Shown: positions 43,308 through 46,073 of the stretch, piece after piece
Layout: every line of letters begins with the position of its first letter
Numbering within the stretch: position 1 is the first letter of the stretch
Virus record (IMG/VR): IMGVR_UViG_3300034198_025161
Coordinates: 1 to 46,073 of that record
DNA length: 46,073 nt
Strand: one strand, 5' to 3'
Source: a virus
Made by a program: the position numbers and the translations under genes
The notes under the pieces: model-generated
What the model was told of the DNA's origin: nothing
Databases searched by the model: none
What the model saw: only the letters and a program-made list of their open reading frames with translations

Positions 43308-43700
43308 TTAATAAGCATAATTAGTATAAGACTTTTCTTCAACTATATCAGACCCATAGGCAATATTGATTTCTTTTTTTATTTTTGATCTTTTATCATT
43401 GAATTCATACACCTTGCGAGCAGTTTCTATGAACAAATCATCAAACTGCTTTTTTGCTTCAAGTTCTCTAATTTCGTTTTCTATATTCCACAAACAGTTG
43501 TTTACTTCATACATCATGTATATGTACTCATTGTACATTTTTTTTTGATTTATTTTAAGGTCTGAAACTATAGAAAGCAATAAGCCCAACTCATTATGTA
43601 TATTTTTAAGTTTATCTTGATCTTTTATCTTAATTGACTTGATTTTTAAGATGCTAATCTTATCGATCAACTCTCCTATAGAAACTGGAATGTTTATCAT
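43308..43700 (-). CDS. DUF6165 family protein
   Basis: This 130-residue helical protein matches the DUF6165 pattern as I know it: VSIGELIDKISILKIKSIKI at the start, NCLWNIENEIRELEAKKQFD in the middle, and FIETARKVYEFNDKRSKIKK with YGSDIVEEKSY at the end. Family members are found beside polysaccharide genes in bacteria, and the function is unknown. Here too it sits among glycan genes, overlapping the RgpF-like gene by 4 bases. The context hints at a helper role in glycan assembly. Confidence 0.8.
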   Translation of the reverse strand: MINIPVSIGELIDKISILKIKSIKIKDQDKLKNIHNELGLLLSIVSDLKINQKKMYNEYIYMMYEVNNCLWNIENEIRELEAKKQFDDLFIETARKVYEFNDKRSKIKKEINIAYGSDIVEEKSYTNYAY

Positions 43701-45052
43701 ATTTTTTCTCCTAGCAAGTGTATTTTCTGATTTTCATTACGGACAATATTGCCGAACAATCTTTCAAAGCCATGGGCTAAGGTTCCGAATGTTTTGTGTC
43801 CATATTCAAAATCATAAGTCTTGTCTTTGTTGAAGTACTTGGTAAGTAATTCAAATCTGCATACGAACATAGTTCCGGCTATGAAACTAATGGATCTATC
43901 TTTGATGCCGAATTCTTCAATTAGTTGATTGAACAATGATATATTATCTTTATCTTCATCCTCGGTAAGTTCCAAGATGCTGTCTGGGGGTCCGACCATG
44001 CCTATGTCCAAGTTTTTATTCATAGTGTCTATACAGTAGTCTAAATTATAGCACAAATTACGATAAAAATGACGCCTAAAAATCATAGAAAATTCTTTGG
44101 TCAAGTGCGTAGATTTTTTTGAATGAAGTTTGAGCAAATAATCATAATGTTTATTTGAATTGAAAATTAGCCTCAGTACTTCAAAAAATGGACCGACATC
44201 GGCTCCTTCATTTGGCACTGCGACCACAATGGCTTTTGAAAAAATGGATAGTATGGCATCTTTTTTCTGCGTAAAGTTATCGCCTTCGGGTAAACTGACG
44301 TATAGGTCATAGGGTATTGTTATTTTTTGTATTGCGGGCGCCATGTCTTGCTCCCACACATCAAAAAAATAAGCGTGTACGATAATGCAAGTTGGGTTGT
44401 CAACAAAAATATCATGGTTTTTTTGAAATAACAAAAGGTTCTTTTCCATGTGTTTATGTGATCTGAATCGCTTGTGTTTGCTTGATAAAAACCAGTGAAA
44501 GTATAGTCTGTATTTATTTTCTATCAGTTGTTCTTCGCAATATGGTTGATAGAAATTTTTAGTGTCTTGGTAGTTGTGGGAATAAAAATCAACATCAAAG
44601 TCTTTGATCAAAGTGTGAGTTGCATAAAAGTATTCTATACTTTCTACGTCTGTCTTGTCTGCGTGTAAGGTCCAATGATAATAAAGCCTGTGTTTATCAT
44701 CTATGTTTTTATCTTTACAATATGGCTGATAGAAGTCTATTGTCTCAGGGTATCGTTCTTGATAAAAATTTTCATCAAAATTTGGATTGACATCATTATT
44801 TCGATAGAAAACATCAATTGAATTCATATTTAAACTTCCATTTATGCTTCCTATTTTTGAAAGTACAACTATTATCTCATCTTTTTGTTGTTGGCCCAAA
44901 GTAATTTCTTTATTTTCTTCATCAACCAGTTTAACATCTATTGAGGTAGAAGAAAACCAAGGTCTTTGAGGATCTGGTCCGTCGAAAATAAATTCTTTGT
45001 CAATATAAATAGCTAAATTATAGTTTGATTTTAAGTTTAATATATGACCCAT
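43697..45052 (-). CDS. RgpF-like (rhamnan synthesis F) glycosyltransferase
   Basis: This protein of 451 residues has a beta-rich N-terminal domain (about 1-85), two repeats of the type FDENFYQERYPETIDFYQPY ... RLYYHW and FDVDFYSHNYQDTKNFYQPY ... RLYFHW (about 90-190), and a C-terminal RgpF-like domain: PTCIIVHAYFFDVWEQDM, VAVPNEGADVGPFFEVL, YDYLLKLHSKKS, DIGMVGPPDS and FIAGTMFVCRFELL. RgpF proteins work in rhamnose-rich polysaccharide synthesis. A TTG seven codons upstream opens the frame, but AAAGG lies 6 bases before the ATG at 45052, which I take as the start. It ends overlapping DUF6165 by 4 bases. Confidence 0.78.
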   Translation of the reverse strand: MGHILNLKSNYNLAIYIDKEFIFDGPDPQRPWFSSTSIDVKLVDEENKEITLGQQQKDEIIVVLSKIGSINGSLNMNSIDVFYRNNDVNPNFDENFYQERYPETIDFYQPYCKDKNIDDKHRLYYHWTLHADKTDVESIEYFYATHTLIKDFDVDFYSHNYQDTKNFYQPYCEEQLIENKYRLYFHWFLSSKHKRFRSHKHMEKNLLLFQKNHDIFVDNPTCIIVHAYFFDVWEQDMAPAIQKITIPYDLYVSLPEGDNFTQKKDAILSIFSKAIVVAVPNEGADVGPFFEVLRLIFNSNKHYDYLLKLHSKKSTHLTKEFSMIFRRHFYRNLCYNLDYCIDTMNKNLDIGMVGPPDSILELTEDEDKDNISLFNQLIEEFGIKDRSISFIAGTMFVCRFELLTKYFNKDKTYDFEYGHKTFGTLAHGFERLFGNIVRNENQKIHLLGEKI

Positions 45053-45062
45053 TGTTTTCCTT

Positions 45063-45968
45063 TTAGTTTTCAAGTCCTAAAAAATCAGTATTATTGGACA
45101 CTATTTCTTGACTATATTTAGTTCCATAAACATAACTATCAATTAGATTAGTTCTGATATACTCTCGCTCGCTTCCATAATATTTTTTAATGTATGAGTA
45201 CTTGTCAGAGTAGTATTGTTGAATTTCTCTTATTTTATGAAGTCCAGTTATCGAATTGTCTTTGAATTGTTTGGTCAAAAATTCTTCATTGTATGTTCCA
45301 TTACGAATAAGGTTTAATTCTTTGTGTATTTCTGGGTGTTTCTCTATAGTATTTGCCATTGCCATGTCCAAACAGTTTTTGATTCTTATTTTTGGGTCTA
45401 TTCGGTCAACGTGCAATAGAAAAAGTCCAGAATCTACAAAGGTATCTTTGCAGCAAGCATTGTGTCCATAGTTGCGAATATCAGAGTATGAAGTTTTATA
45501 TATAGACTTGCCATGGTTTTTGTTATGCTTTGGAGAACATATATAAGGAACTTGATTTATTTTAAAATATTCCTTACTATCTCCAACATGCATATGATCT
45601 AGCCATATAGATCCTAATACTTGTTTGTCGGAACTTTCTAATAATTCTATGACGCCTTCCGCAGAAAAGACTCCGTTCTTATAGACACATAAGAACTCAT
45701 CGGTATCCAAGACGGAAAACCAATCACAACCAGCAAATAACTCATCGTAAAAAAATTTATTGTTTTGGTATTGATGTATACTATTCGGAGATTTAATTTG
45801 CAAGGTTTCTATGCCATGTTCCCTATAAACATCCAGAACTTTTTGACTAGTACTGTTGTTATCGAATATGACTAGATTTTCTTTGCCAACCATTTTGGAG
45901 TAGTATCTTATCCATATGTCTATTAAATCGTCTTCATTTTTTGTTTTCAGTATTATTTTAAATTTCAT
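45063..45968 (-). CDS. GT2/GT92-like glycosyltransferase
   Basis: This protein of 301 residues has a GT-A-type fold: KIILKTKNEDDLIDIWIRYY at the start, NLVIFDNNSTSQKVLDVY, then DWFSVLDTDEFLCVYK with a DxD metal site, a His/Cys loop (RNYGHNACCKDTF) and LLHVDRI. This order matches Glyco_tranf_2_4 and GT92-type enzymes. A TTG three codons upstream opens the frame, but the ATG at 45968 overlaps the stop of the previous gene as ATGA, which favours this start. It precedes the RgpF-like gene by 10 bases, so both are in one operon. Confidence 0.78.
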   Translation of the reverse strand: MKFKIILKTKNEDDLIDIWIRYYSKMVGKENLVIFDNNSTSQKVLDVYREHGIETLQIKSPNSIHQYQNNKFFYDELFAGCDWFSVLDTDEFLCVYKNGVFSAEGVIELLESSDKQVLGSIWLDHMHVGDSKEYFKINQVPYICSPKHNKNHGKSIYKTSYSDIRNYGHNACCKDTFVDSGLFLLHVDRIDPKIRIKNCLDMAMANTIEKHPEIHKELNLIRNGTYNEEFLTKQFKDNSITGLHKIREIQQYYSDKYSYIKKYYGSEREYIRTNLIDSYVYGTKYSQEIVSNNTDFLGLEN

Positions 45969-46073
45969 TTTTCCCAATATTCATCTGGATAGTTATTATT
46001 ATATATCTCAAATTTTACGTATGTAGTGTAATCATCAATTATCTCATAGTTATTAACCGGCATGGCTTTTACA
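45965..46073 (-). CDS. 3' end of a gene cut by the window edge
   Basis: A frame entering from the right edge ends in 35 residues (AMPVNNYEIIDDYTTYVKFE, then IYNNNYPDEYWEK) and a TGA that overlaps the next ATG by one-base-shifted ATGA. Strand and coupling match the glycan operon. The segment is too short to name; it is probably the C-terminus of another glycan gene. Confidence 0.6.
   Translation of the reverse strand, partial: VKAMPVNNYEIIDDYTTYVKFEIYNNNYPDEYWEK

Noticed and set aside
45053-45073. Longer RgpF-like start at a TTG
   Set aside because: AAAGG is placed correctly for the ATG at 45052; nothing supports the TTG.
45969-45977. Longer GT2/GT92-like start at a TTG
   Set aside because: The ATG at 45968 overlaps the previous stop as ATGA, the coupling style used in this operon.
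1-46073. tRNA genes, CRISPR arrays, integrase, insertion sequences or attachment sites
   Set aside because: The non-coding gaps are short (119 bases at most) and hold promoters, a terminator or a repeat; no cloverleaf, repeat array or transposase was found.
1-46073. Stop-codon reassignment as in some large phages
   Set aside because: TAA, TAG and TGA all end genes at expected lengths, so the standard code applies.

Overview
This window looks like part of the genome of a tailed double-stranded DNA bacteriophage (Caudoviricetes-like). It is AT-rich (about one third G+C by eye), gene-dense and uses the standard code, with all three stop codons in use. Genes overlap by a few bases, and most starts that could be inspected have AAGGA/AGGAG-type ribosome binding sites. 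No ribosomal, tRNA, translation or central-metabolism gene is visible. The tail tape measure protein, a full phage replisome and the nucleotide-metabolism set point to a virus. The host cannot be named. The good Shine-Dalgarno sites and TTGACA/TACAAT promoters argue against Bacteroidota, even though one tail gene carries SprB-like repeats best known from that phylum.

Layout. (1) 1-13198, plus strand: tail genes. These are a tape measure protein cut by the left edge, two beta-rich tail proteins (one with SprB-like repeats), a hub-like protein ending in a polyproline tail, and a 1030-residue protein of unknown fold. (2) 13201-19645, minus strand: a possible annealing-type recombination protein with a zinc-ribbon partner, a Vsr/EDxHD-like nuclease, several small unknown or fragment-like genes (one like the C-terminal half of a methyltransferase), and two GT4 glycosyltransferases, the second with an inserted zinc ribbon. 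(3) 19655-37112, minus strand: the replication, recombination and nucleotide block. In direction of transcription it runs dCMP deaminase, class II ribonucleotide reductase, PhoH, HNH protein, small zinc-ribbon and unknown genes, RecA, Vsr-like nuclease, DnaB helicase, DnaG-like primase, dNMP kinase, RecB-like nuclease, DNA polymerase III alpha split into two genes with a 60-residue protein and a DnaQ-like exonuclease between the halves, then SSB and a hairpin terminator. (4) 37123-46073: a glycan block with GT4, GT2-GT9, GT-D-like, sulfotransferase, DUF6165, RgpF-like and GT2/GT92-like proteins, cut by the right edge.

How the genes work together. The replication block supplies dNTPs (reductase, deaminase, dNMP kinase) and a nearly complete bacterial-type replisome, with no clamp or clamp loader seen here. 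Three promoters of one type (TTGACA, 16-17 bases, TACAAT/TACAAA) precede dCMP deaminase, ribonucleotide reductase and SSB. The genes between the reductase promoter and SSB look like one operon of about 16 kb. The two glycan regions suggest that the phage builds or modifies a surface glycan, on its own virion or on the host; the sequence cannot say which.

The points most worth a second look are the split polymerase with an exonuclease at the split, GspF-like repeats in the tape measure protein, SprB-like repeats in a tail protein, the sulfotransferase/glycosyltransferase cluster with its divergent promoter and 26-bp tandem repeat, and a RecB-like nuclease whose conserved N-terminus lies upstream of its only ATG.
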